Assembly (NCBI GenBank): GCA_902783445.1
Contig: CACZQX010000296.1
Location: forward strand, 1-14,068
Source: an uncultured Lachnospiraceae bacterium
Lineage (GTDB): Bacteria; Bacillota; Clostridia; Lachnospirales; Lachnospiraceae
Direction of reading: 5' to 3'
Length of the DNA stretch: 14,068 nt
The number at the start of each line of letters is the position of its first letter. The stretch's first letter is position 1. The position numbers and the translations under genes are program-made. Under the pieces are notes generated by a model that was not told where the DNA came from, ran no database searches, and saw only the letters and a program-made list of their open reading frames with translations. Positions 7,875 through 14,068 of this stretch are shown here, in pieces.

Positions 7875-9350
7875 TTACATAAAGCCAATGCTTTTCATCT
7901 GCAAACTTCCCTCTCCTTTAAAACCAAGCTTGAGGTATCTATTGCTTCCCGTTGCTTTAATATCCAAGCAAATCAATTCAAAGTAAGGAGTATTAATATT
8001 TATTTTTTCTTCGGCTTTCGCTGCATTTTCTATTTCAGCACTTATATATCCTTTAAAATTCCCTCTAATCTCCACAAGAATTTTAGATATATTATCAAAA
8101 TCGAAATATTTATATCCTATAACGCTTCCGTCCTCAATGTCATCAATAAGAGATACGTTAGCCTCGTTGCTTACTCTTGTGGTTTTCTTTACAAGCGGAT
8201 TTATGAAATCAATCTCTTTTGAAGTCTTTTTGCAGGTTATATTACAAGCTATGGAAGCAGGATATATACCTTTTGCCTTTAAAGCAGTATCATTCAATCC
8301 GCAGCTTGTCATCTCTGCCTGTTTAATACTGCCATCGTCGGCAATCTCTATCTGTTCTGCGCATCCTTGTCTTGAAAACTCGCTTCCTTCGGTGCATCTG
8401 TGGTAAAAAATATAATATTTTTCACCTATTTTTTCTATACCGCCATGATTGTTACTAAGTGTATATGTAGGAAATTCATTACCCTTATAGGCAATATCAC
8501 CGTTTGATATGATTATTCCACCATATTTAAAGTCCCTGTCGGGCTTGTCGGAAATAGCATAGCAAAGCTCATGACTCTTATTGGAACTGTATACAAAGTA
8601 ATATTTTTTGCCTATTTTTCTAAGGGACGATGCTTCAAAAAAGCCATGTTCTTCAAAGTCTGTTCCTATTGCCATTTCACCGTTTGGAATCATGTTGCGC
8701 GGCTCTTCTTTTAAAGTCATCATGTCGGAACTTAGTTTCGCAACCTGAGAATATGGCTCAAAGTGGGCGTTTTTTATAGTTTCGATCACTTCTCTTTCTT
8801 CCGGAGGCAACTTCTTTAATTCTTCTTCGCTAAGGTTCGGCACTTCAATTTTTCTTTCAAGTGCGGGTGAAAATCCCCAAAATAAATACGCCTGACCATC
8901 ATCGTCCACAAACACCGCCGGGTCGAAAGGAGTATGATCGTCCATAACTTTTCCCCCATGTAAGTCATCGGGATATTTTACATGACCGTAAAACTCAAAA
9001 GGGCCCGCAGGACTGTCGCTTACCGCTACACCGATTTCATTGTAAAAAGCAAAACAGTAGTACAGATAATATCTTCCGTCTGTGCCTTTACATACATCGG
9101 GTGCCCAAAGCTGCATTTTGCCGTCTTTGTTTGAAGGATCCTGATTCTTTCTGTAACTGATACCCTCACATCTCCACTCTGACAGATTATTAACATCCGC
9201 CGACCAGACAACATAATCTTCTTCACAATATGCTTTTGCGCCTGTTTTGTCGTGAGAGCCGTAAACATATATCCTATCTCCGAAAACATGCGGTTCTGCA
9301 TCCGGAACATATTCATTAAGCGGTAAATACGGGTTAAAAGCCTGATTCAT
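7875..9350 (-). CDS. Intracellular GH43 glycoside hydrolase (alpha-L-arabinofuranosidase / beta-xylosidase type)
   Basis: A 491-residue family 43 hydrolase, expected to release arabinose or xylose from short arabino- or xylo-oligosaccharides by inversion. The three acidic catalytic residues of the five-bladed propeller are visible: general base D17 (VPDAEPHVF), pKa modulator D143 (PFDPAVFVDDDG) and general acid E239 (GFFEASSL). The propeller also carries NNHGG (H302). Between blades, residues about 160-200 form a charged Lys/Glu-rich insertion. From about residue 400 a beta-rich tail (GNFKGYISAEI, RYLKLGFKGEGSLQMKSIGF) resembles a degenerate CBM6-like module. There is no signal peptide, so it acts in the cytoplasm on imported oligosaccharides. 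The start is the ATG at 9350 with AGGAG eight bases upstream. It is the first gene of the operon, immediately behind the promoter. The exact substrate within GH43 cannot be set from sequence reading alone. Confidence 0.9.
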   Translation of the reverse strand: MNQAFNPYLPLNEYVPDAEPHVFGDRIYVYGSHDKTGAKAYCEEDYVVWSADVNNLSEWRCEGISYRKNQDPSNKDGKMQLWAPDVCKGTDGRYYLYYCFAFYNEIGVAVSDSPAGPFEFYGHVKYPDDLHGGKVMDDHTPFDPAVFVDDDGQAYLFWGFSPALERKIEVPNLSEEELKKLPPEEREVIETIKNAHFEPYSQVAKLSSDMMTLKEEPRNMIPNGEMAIGTDFEEHGFFEASSLRKIGKKYYFVYSSNKSHELCYAISDKPDRDFKYGGIIISNGDIAYKGNEFPTYTLSNNHGGIEKIGEKYYIFYHRCTEGSEFSRQGCAEQIEIADDGSIKQAEMTSCGLNDTALKAKGIYPASIACNITCKKTSKEIDFINPLVKKTTRVSNEANVSLIDDIEDGSVIGYKYFDFDNISKILVEIRGNFKGYISAEIENAAKAEEKININTPYFELICLDIKATGSNRYLKLGFKGEGSLQMKSIGFM

Positions 9351-9383
9351 AAGCCATTCTCCTTTTTCATCTCGAATTGTTAC

Positions 9384-9398
9384 TATAATCTGATTATA
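9384..9398 (-). promoter_or_regulatory. Perfect 7-1-7 dyad over the -10 box, candidate operator
   Basis: TATAATC-T-GATTATA is a perfect inverted repeat around one central base. It covers the whole -10 hexamer (9393-9398) and reaches to about the expected transcription start. A protein bound here would block RNA polymerase, so it is a good repressor-site candidate. The odd, AT-rich centre is unlike the CG-centred sites usual for LacI proteins, so the partner is uncertain. Part of the symmetry comes from the TATAAT box itself. Confidence 0.45.
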
Positions 9399-9421
9399 TT
9401 TCAGTAAAATAGCCGTGTCAA
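9393..9421 (-). promoter_or_regulatory. Consensus sigma-A promoter of the pentose operon
   Basis: On the - strand, TTGACA (9416-9421) and TATAAT (9393-9398) are both perfect matches, separated by exactly 17 bp. The expected start is near 9386, giving a leader of about 36 nt with AGGAG ahead of the GH43 ATG. So strong a core promoter on a catabolic operon implies tight negative control. Confidence 0.9.
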
Positions 9422-9427
9422 GAAAAA

Positions 9428-9439
9428 GTTAACGTACAC
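9428..9439 (-). promoter_or_regulatory. Imperfect CG-centred palindrome upstream of the -35 box
   Basis: GTTAACGTACAC on the + strand matches its own reverse complement at 8 of 12 positions around a central CG, the general form of LacI-family operators. It lies six bases upstream of the -35 hexamer. It matches the CcpA cre consensus poorly. This is a weak candidate only. Confidence 0.25.
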
Positions 9440-9486
9440 GCAAACAAGCTTGCCCAATGCTTTTTCAACCTTTCCTCGTAGTTTTT

Positions 9487-9530
9487 GTATATGAAAAGAG
9501 GCAAATGCACCTCTTCGTGCATTGCCTCTT
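9487..9530 (-). terminator. Rho-independent terminator of the ABC operon
   Basis: Arms at 9496-9510 and 9517-9530 pair over 14 bp with one bulged A, with a CTCTTC loop. On the - strand the stem runs into CTCTTTTCAT. It lies just past the ATPase stop and upstream of the pentose promoter, insulating the two operons. The remainder of the 197-bp gap 9351-9547 holds the promoter and its dyads; I see no gene in it. Confidence 0.8.
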
Positions 9531-9547
9531 CCTATAACTGTTATTGT

Positions 9548-10342
9548 TTATTTGTTCCCTTTTAGCAACATTTCATCAGATGCAAGGTATTTGCCTGCTT
9601 CGTCCTTGAATTTTTCTATAAGAGATTCCACCGTTTCGTTCTGCCTCTTTTCGCCGGCAACATCGTAAATAACCTTGCCGCTGTTCATCATAATGGTTCG
9701 GTTACCCATTGATAAAGCCGACTCCATATTATGGGTAATCATAAGGCAGGTAATATTGTTCTTTTTAACAATATTGTCGGTTATTTCCAAAACTTTTTCT
9801 GCTGTTTTCGGATCCAAAGCTGCCGTATGCTCATCAAGAAGCAAAATCTTTGGCGGATTAAATGTTGCCATCATAAGAGTAAGTGCCTGGCGCTGGCCGC
9901 CGGATAAAAGTCCCACAGGATTTTTCATTCTGTTTTCCAGTCCCATATCCAGAAGAGCCAAACGATCTCTGAAATCTTTTCTGTCTTTTTCGGTGATGTG
10001 ACCTAACCAGCCGCCGCTTCCGGCAGCCAGATATAAGTTTTCCTCTATGCTCATGCCCGGAGCGCTGCCCTTCATGGGATCCTGAAAAAGACGGCCTATA
10101 AAGCGCGATCTTTTATGCTCAGCCATAAGAGTTATATCCATATCATCAAGGACAATCTTGCCCTTGTCCGTAATAAACACACCGGAAATTGCATTGAAAA
10201 GTGTTGATTTACCGGCACCGTTAGAACCGATAATAGTAATAAAATCTCCGTCATTTACCGTTAGACTCAAATTATCTATCGCAAGCTTTTCGTTTACCGA
10301 ACCAGGATTGAAGGTTTTTGAAATATTTGTAATCTCAAGCAT
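9548..10342 (-). CDS. ABC transporter ATPase, TrpZ-like (COG1101 type)
   Basis: A 264-residue ATPase that would power uptake through the partner permease. All nucleotide-binding motifs are intact: Walker A GSNGAGKST (39-47), Q-loop Q87 (RLFQDP), signature LSGGQ (146-150), Walker B ILLLDE (166-171, followed by HTAALDPKTA) and H-loop H204 (ITHNM). The LLLDEHTAALDPKTA form and the partner permease place it with the ATPases of the tryptophan/tyrosine-type importers (TrpXYZ, with a COG2984 binding protein). That is family knowledge; the substrate here is not shown. Its ATG overlaps the permease stop by one base (TAATG), which suggests translational coupling. It is a peripheral membrane protein on the cytoplasmic side, and no sign of damage was seen. 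Confidence 0.88.
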   Translation of the reverse strand: MLEITNISKTFNPGSVNEKLAIDNLSLTVNDGDFITIIGSNGAGKSTLFNAISGVFITDKGKIVLDDMDITLMAEHKRSRFIGRLFQDPMKGSAPGMSIEENLYLAAGSGGWLGHITEKDRKDFRDRLALLDMGLENRMKNPVGLLSGGQRQALTLMMATFNPPKILLLDEHTAALDPKTAEKVLEITDNIVKKNNITCLMITHNMESALSMGNRTIMMNSGKVIYDVAGEKRQNETVESLIEKFKDEAGKYLASDEMLLKGNK

Positions 10343-11241
10343 TATCTCATCTCCCTTCTGCGTCTTGCGCTTGCCATGAACTTCTCGTAAAGATAAGGAC
10401 CGGCAATAGCGATAACTACAATTATGGATGAAATAAGTTTAAGCATGTGGGCAGGCATATTTATCTGAAGTGCCAATGTGTAAACGGCTCTGAAGATTAT
10501 TGCGCCTATTATTGCACCGACCGCACGAAGTCCCACACCGCGTCTCTTAAAGAATAAATATCCTATAAGAAGTGATGCAAGGGCAATTGTAACCATACCC
10601 GTACCTATGTCTATATTAACCGATTTGTTATATTGGGCAAGCAGGCAACCCGAAAGTGCCGTGATTGCGTTTGAAATACACAAACCGATAATGATGATTA
10701 CCGTTGTATTGATTGATGAAGAACGCACCATATCAGGGTTGTTGCCCGTTGCGCGGATTGCAAGTCCCATACGTGTCTTAAGGAACAATGTAAGCAAAAT
10801 AAGAACCAATGCAACAAAAATGACCGCCACCACAAGTTTGTAACTGCCGACAAGAAATGTGTTTTCAAGCAATGACTTAAACTTGGTGAATATGGTGTCT
10901 GTATTGTTCATATTCAAAAGCGAGGTATTGTTCATTACCGCAATGTTTATGGAGTAAAGACCGGTATTTACGATAATTCCTGCAAGCAGGCTGTTAACTC
11001 CAAGCTTTGTTTGCAAAAATGCGGTAATAAATCCGGACAGTACTCCGGCCCCCATTGCAGCAATTATTGATAAATAAGGATGTCCCGAAATGGCAACGAT
11101 AGCCCCTACCGCCGCACCCAGGGTGAAACATCCGTCTGTTGACAAATCGCATATATCAAGCATTGTATAGCTAAGATACAAGGCAAGCACGGTTAATGCG
11201 CTGATTAAGCCCAATTCCAGGGCTGTAGATACAAGTAACAT
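10342..11241 (-). CDS. ABC transporter permease, TrpY-like (COG4120 type)
   Basis: A 299-residue, strongly hydrophobic membrane protein with roughly eight or nine spans. The N-terminal part (LELGLISALTVLALYLSYTM, then DICDLSTDGCFTLGAAVGA) carries a variant of the LTVDGSF-type signature that I associate with permeases of tryptophan/tyrosine-type importers, related to branched-chain amino acid permeases. A basic cytoplasmic tail (ARRRREMR) ends the chain. The ATG at 11241 has GGAG eight bases upstream. The usual third partner, a lipoprotein substrate-binding protein normally encoded first in such operons, is missing: the gene next to it is the divergent phosphatase. The likely substrate is an aromatic amino acid or similar small molecule, as inference only; it is not an obvious arabinose importer. 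Confidence 0.85.
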   Translation of the reverse strand: MLLVSTALELGLISALTVLALYLSYTMLDICDLSTDGCFTLGAAVGAIVAISGHPYLSIIAAMGAGVLSGFITAFLQTKLGVNSLLAGIIVNTGLYSINIAVMNNTSLLNMNNTDTIFTKFKSLLENTFLVGSYKLVVAVIFVALVLILLTLFLKTRMGLAIRATGNNPDMVRSSSINTTVIIIIGLCISNAITALSGCLLAQYNKSVNIDIGTGMVTIALASLLIGYLFFKRRGVGLRAVGAIIGAIIFRAVYTLALQINMPAHMLKLISSIIVVIAIAGPYLYEKFMASARRRREMR

Positions 11242-11260
11242 TTTAATTCTCCGTTTCTTT

Positions 11261-11315
11261 ATTATACAAAATTACACTCTAGTCTTATCAAATAATTATA
11301 GCAAAAACTATTATA
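11261..11315 (-). promoter_or_regulatory. Promoter region of the ABC operon with three TATAAT boxes
   Basis: On the - strand TATAAT occurs at 11310-11315, 11295-11300 and 11261-11266. The middle one is an extended -10 (TGCTATAAT). The last has TTGATA (11286-11291) 19 bp upstream. Which one is used cannot be decided by eye. Confidence 0.45.
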
Positions 11316-11335
11316 CAACAAAACATGCTATTTAT

Positions 11336-11343
11336 GATACAAT
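11336..11343 (+). promoter_or_regulatory. Possible extended -10 promoter for the phosphatase gene
   Basis: TGATACAAT (11335-11343) fits an extended -10 element (TGn plus TACAAT). No good -35 lies upstream, so the assignment is weak. It would give a leader of roughly 78 nt. Confidence 0.3.
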
Positions 11344-11359
11344 TATTTCATGGGAACAA

Positions 11360-11407
11360 AAAATAACAGATTGTTATTTTATGGCAAGTTTGGGCAAATA
11401 ACTGCCC
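11360..11407 (+). other. Two small inverted repeats in the phosphatase leader
   Basis: AAAATAACA (11360-11368) and TGTTATTTT (11372-11380) are perfect 9-bp arms around GAT. GGGCA (11392-11396) pairs with TGCCC (11403-11407), ending nine bases before the AAGGAGG site. They could be an operator and/or leader hairpins. No known riboswitch was recognised. Confidence 0.35.
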
Positions 11408-11415
11408 TATTCATC

Positions 11416-11422
11416 AAGGAGG
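11416..11422 (+). promoter_or_regulatory. Ribosome binding site deciding the phosphatase start
   Basis: AAGGAGG, a full consensus site, five bases before the ATG at 11428. This rules out the longer in-frame start at 11350, which would translate through this site and place extra residues ahead of the membrane anchor. Confidence 0.85.
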
Positions 11423-11427
11423 AGTGT

Positions 11428-12600
11428 ATGGATAAAAAGAAAATATCAGCTTGGATGTATGTTGCCATTGCGGCAATAGGGGTTATAGTCGTTTTATGCA
11501 TTATTATGGCCGTAAAAAGCCTTGGTGGGCAAACATCGGGCGAGACAAAACAAGTGTCAGGCGAGGAAATGCTAAGTCTTTGGAATGATGATGCCAAGGC
11601 AAAGCAGGAATTAATTTCTTATGTGGAGTCTATTACAGATGAGGAAAGTAAAGACTTCATTCCTGTTGAGCGAAGAATTGCCGTATTTGATATGGACGGA
11701 ACACTTTGCAGCGAAACAAATCCGACATATTTTGATTGCAGCATGTATATGTATAGGATTTTGGAAGACGAAAGTTACAGGGACAAAGCAAGCGATTTTG
11801 AAAAAGATCTTGCAAGACGTTTTTATGACACTATGTTAAATGGTGGTTCTTTCGATGAACTTCTTATAGCTCACGGACAAGCCGTAGCTTCGGCTTTTAA
11901 AGGCATGAGCGTGGATGAATTCGAGGATTATGTAAAAGCTTTCCGCGAGATGCCCGCACCGGGCTACGAAAACATGACCAGAGGCGAGTCTTTCTACAAA
12001 CCAATGGTTCAGGTTGTTGATTATTTGAAGGCCAACGATTTTAAGGTATATATTGTTAGCGGTACAGACAGATTTATCGTAAGAGGATTAATAAAGGACG
12101 GCGGCGCTATAGACCTTCCTATGAATCAATTAATCGGATCGGATGAGTCCATAGCGGCTACAAACCAAAACGGTGAAGACGGTCTCACCTATCAATTTAG
12201 CTCTGACGATGAAACTGTTCTTGGCGGCGACTTTTTGATTAAAAATCTTAAAATGAACAAAGTATCCGCAATTCGCCGAGAAATCGGTGTGCAGCCTGTT
12301 CTTTCCTTCGGAAATTCCTCAGGAGATCAGAGTATGGCCGAATATGTCACATCAAACAACGAATATAAGAGCGCGGCATTTATGCTTTGTTGTGATGATT
12401 TGGAAAGAGAATACGGCAATCAAAAATCTGCCGATAAAATGTACGGAATGTGCGAGCAATACGGCTGGACAGCTATTTCCATGAAAAATGACTGGCTGAC
12501 AATCTATGGCGATAATGTGGTTAAGACTTCGGATACAAAGCCTAACCCATTCCCTATTGAAAATCTTGATGCTGCAAATGTTACTCCGGATGCTGCATAG
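11428..12600 (+). CDS. Membrane-anchored HAD-superfamily phosphatase
   Basis: A 390-residue HAD-type hydrolase with an N-terminal membrane segment (residues 8-30, after MDKKK; no lipobox or clear cleavage site), so the catalytic domain probably faces outside. Motif I is FDMDGT (nucleophile D88, acid D90). Motif II is SGT (211-213). A motif III lysine is probably K278, and motif IV is GNSSGD (D300). About 115 residues between motifs I and II form a C1-type helical cap, as in phosphoserine-phosphatase-like HADs. DxDGT together with GNSxGD supports phosphomonoester hydrolysis; the substrate is unknown. A phosphoamino acid, phosphorylcholine or other extracellular phosphoester is possible. It is a single gene, divergent from the ABC operon across a 186-bp gap, and ends in an Asn/Asp/Pro-rich tail. 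All catalytic motifs appear intact. Confidence 0.85.
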   Translation: MDKKKISAWMYVAIAAIGVIVVLCIIMAVKSLGGQTSGETKQVSGEEMLSLWNDDAKAKQELISYVESITDEESKDFIPVERRIAVFDMDGTLCSETNPTYFDCSMYMYRILEDESYRDKASDFEKDLARRFYDTMLNGGSFDELLIAHGQAVASAFKGMSVDEFEDYVKAFREMPAPGYENMTRGESFYKPMVQVVDYLKANDFKVYIVSGTDRFIVRGLIKDGGAIDLPMNQLIGSDESIAATNQNGEDGLTYQFSSDDETVLGGDFLIKNLKMNKVSAIRREIGVQPVLSFGNSSGDQSMAEYVTSNNEYKSAAFMLCCDDLEREYGNQKSADKMYGMCEQYGWTAISMKNDWLTIYGDNVVKTSDTKPNPFPIENLDAANVTPDAA

Positions 12601-12637
12601 ATAATTCAAAAATTTTTACAAAAATAAATTTTACAAA

Positions 12638-12681
12638 CAAAGTCAGAAACCCCGAAGCATTTTCCGGGGTTTCTGACTTTG
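12638..12681. terminator. Terminator with 17-bp stem between phosphatase and amt
   Basis: Perfect 17-bp arms (12638-12654 and 12665-12681, CAAAGTCAGAAACCCCG and its complement) enclose a ten-base loop. T-rich sequence follows on the - strand (TTTGTAAAATTTATTTTT), making it best suited to the ammonium transporter gene. It lies between convergent genes and may also stop phosphatase transcripts, although the + side is poor in T. Confidence 0.85.
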
Positions 12682-12711
12682 TCATATATTGATTTAACTT
12701 GTAAGCTTTTT

Positions 12712-12753
12712 TGAGCCAAGCATTCAGTCAGCTTTCGCTGACAGCTTAGCTCA
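12712..12753. repeat. Second, longer inverted repeat directly after the amt stop
   Basis: TGAGC-C-AAGC (12712-12721) pairs with GCTT-A-GCTCA (12744-12753), and inside it GTCAGC (12727-12732) pairs with GCTGAC (12737-12742) around TTTC. No T-run follows on either strand at the right place, so it is not a classic terminator. It may protect the amt transcript 3' end or be a dispersed repeat unit. Confidence 0.5.
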
Positions 12754-12757
12754 TTAA

Positions 12758-14068
12758 TTACTCTACATCTTGTAATGCTTCCACATCCTCTTCTCCCGTT
12801 CTGATTTTTACAACCTTTTCAACAGGATAGATAAAGATTTTGCCATCGCCGATATGTCCTGTATAAAGTGCTTTCTTTGCTGCGGCAATTATTCTTTCCA
12901 CAGGCACTTTTGTTATTACAACTTCTACCTTAACTTTTGGAAGAAGGGTTGCATCCACTTCAACACCACGATACATGTCGCCGGCTCCTTTTTGGATGCC
13001 GCAGCCCATTACCTGAGTAACGGTCATACCCGTTACACCCGCTTCGTTAAGAGCTTTACGAAGTTTGTCATATCTTGCAAGTTTTGCGATGATAACAACT
13101 TTGTACATAGTGCTTTCAGGTGTTTTGAAGTTAACAACTTTAACTGATGTATCTTTCTTATACTGCGGAGCCGTGTCATAATCAGGTGCTCCAAGATCTG
13201 TGTTTTCGTTTGCTTCCACCATCATTGTTGTAGAAACATCCATCATACTGAAGCCTGCATATGCTGAAGGAAGACCGTGTTCAGTCTGATCGAGACCGAT
13301 GATTTCTTCTTCTTCCGATGCACGAAGACCTATAGTCTTTTTAATAATCACAAATGTGATTGTAATTGTTACAAGTGTCCAAACGGCTACTGTAAGTACG
13401 CCTAACCATTGGATTCCGAAAAGTCCTGCACCTCCGCCGTAAAAAAGACCTGTAAGTGTGTCATTTCCCGGTGCTGTTGTTGTTGCAAAAAGACCAACTG
13501 CGATTGTTCCCCAGATACCGTTGAATGCGTGAACCGCTACGGCACCTACAGGATCGTCGATTCTGAGTTTGTAATCTAGGAGCCATACGCCGAATACTAC
13601 AAGTACGCCGGCTACAGCACCGATTATGATTGCACCGAATGCATCTACCACGTCACAGCCTGCGGTGATTGCCACAAGACCTGCAAGTGATGCGTTCAAA
13701 CACATTGAAACGTCGGGCTTTTTATATCTTAGCCATGTAAATACCATACATACCACTGTTGCTACAGCAGGCGCGATTGTTGTTGTTACAAATATTGATG
13801 AAAGCTGTTCCACGCTAGTTGCTGCCGCACCGTTGAAGCCGTACCAACCAAGCCAAAGGATGAATACACCAAGGGCGCCGAGAGCTAAGTTATGGCCCGG
13901 AAAAGCATTGATTTTAATGATTTTTCCATCATCGTCTTTTGTAAATTTGCCGATACGAGGTCCGAGGATTTTAGCACCCACTATAGCTGAAAGTCCGCCA
14001 ACCATGTGGATTGCGCATGAGCCCGCAAAATCGTGGAATCCCATTTCGGAAAGCCAGCCGCCGCCCCA
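12758..14068 (-). CDS. amt: Ammonium transporter fused to a C-terminal PII domain (5' end outside window)
   Basis: The frame stays open to the last base (WGGGWLSE precedes the Met at 14044), so the first membrane spans are outside the window. Numbering from that Met: residues 1-240 are the Amt channel, with DFAGSCAIH (H12) and AVHAFNG (H172) matching the paired pore histidines of AmtB (H168/H318), and several further spans. The Amt C-terminal motif EEEEIIGLDQTEHG (near 244-257) leads into a polar linker of about 55 residues, then a PII domain (313-428). In PII numbering T29, Q39, Y46, R47, K90 and R103 are present. Y51, the uridylylation site of enteric PII, is Val; R38 is Ile and R101 is Lys. 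The protein is expected to import ammonium and gate itself by nucleotide or 2-oxoglutarate sensing (inference). The gene stands alone here, ended by the terminator at 12638-12681. Confidence 0.93.
   Translation of the reverse strand, partial: WGGGWLSEMGFHDFAGSCAIHMVGGLSAIVGAKILGPRIGKFTKDDDGKIIKINAFPGHNLALGALGVFILWLGWYGFNGAAATSVEQLSSIFVTTTIAPAVATVVCMVFTWLRYKKPDVSMCLNASLAGLVAITAGCDVVDAFGAIIIGAVAGVLVVFGVWLLDYKLRIDDPVGAVAVHAFNGIWGTIAVGLFATTTAPGNDTLTGLFYGGGAGLFGIQWLGVLTVAVWTLVTITITFVIIKKTIGLRASEEEEIIGLDQTEHGLPSAYAGFSMMDVSTTMMVEANENTDLGAPDYDTAPQYKKDTSVKVVNFKTPESTMYKVVIIAKLARYDKLRKALNEAGVTGMTVTQVMGCGIQKGAGDMYRGVEVDATLLPKVKVEVVITKVPVERIIAAAKKALYTGHIGDGKIFIYPVEKVVKIRTGEEDVEALQDVE

Noticed and set aside
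7866..8222. Open frame on the + strand opposite the GH43 C-terminal region
   Set aside because: It is antisense to a well-supported gene, has no ribosome site and has low-complexity Phe/Tyr/Ile content.
9426..9441. CcpA cre site at the pentose promoter
   Set aside because: Three or more mismatches to the cre consensus in either orientation.
9548..11241. ABC genes as the arabinose importer of the pentose operon
   Set aside because: Permease and ATPase motifs fit the amino-acid (TrpYZ-like) class, a terminator separates them from the pentose operon, and they have their own promoter region.
12758..14044. ATG at 14044 as the start of the ammonium transporter
   Set aside because: The frame continues to the window end with conserved Amt sequence (WGGGWLSE), and the remaining protein would lack several membrane spans.
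1..14068. tRNA or rRNA genes, CRISPR array, insertion sequence, phage or defence genes
   Set aside because: No cloverleaf, repeat-spacer pattern, transposase, integrase or terminal repeat was seen on reading both strands.

Overview
The window looks like chromosomal DNA of a low-GC Gram-positive anaerobe of the class Clostridia, probably a Lachnospiraceae-type gut or rumen bacterium. This is inferred from AT-rich codon use, strong AGGAGG-type ribosome binding sites, a C-terminally anchored cell-surface protein, a VDRVL-type LacI regulator and an ammonium transporter fused to a PII domain. No rRNA, tRNA, CRISPR array, insertion sequence or phage gene was seen.

Layout. (1) Positions 1-1239 (+) hold the 3' end of a surface protein with an X2-like module and a C-terminal membrane anchor, closed by a strong bidirectional terminator (1273-1315). 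(2) Positions 9350 down to 1323 (-) hold a six-gene pentose operon, in order of transcription: intracellular GH43 glycosidase, AraB-type L-ribulokinase, AraD epimerase, LacI-family regulator, XylB xylulokinase, and an L-fucose/L-arabinose isomerase family protein. A perfect-consensus promoter (TTGACA, 17 bp, TATAAT) lies just upstream of the GH43 gene, and a perfect 7-1-7 dyad covers its -10 box. (3) Positions 11241 down to 9548 (-) hold a permease and an ATPase of the tryptophan-type (TrpYZ-like) ABC importer class, overlapping by one base, without a binding-protein gene beside them. (4) Positions 11428-12600 (+) encode a membrane-anchored HAD phosphatase, divergent from the ABC pair. (5) Positions 14068 down to 12758 (-) hold the 3' part of an Amt ammonium channel fused to a PII signalling domain, followed by a 17-bp-stem terminator.

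How the genes fit together. The operon reads as a complete route from arabinosides to the pentose phosphate pathway. GH43 releases L-arabinose (possibly also xylose) in the cytoplasm, the isomerase makes L-ribulose, AraB phosphorylates it, and AraD epimerises it to D-xylulose 5-phosphate. XylB feeds D-xylulose into the same product. Canonical AraA is absent, and a FucI-family protein occupies its place. The sugar importer is not in the window. The LacI-family protein inside the operon is the obvious candidate regulator.

Nothing here is clearly an undescribed system. The most distinctive points are the AraA replacement, the dyad on the consensus promoter, the Amt-PII fusion that keeps the pore-plugging Arg47 but lacks the Tyr51 uridylylation site, and the TPSTAD anchor motif of the surface protein. 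Several true starts differ from the longest open frames and were chosen from ribosome binding sites.
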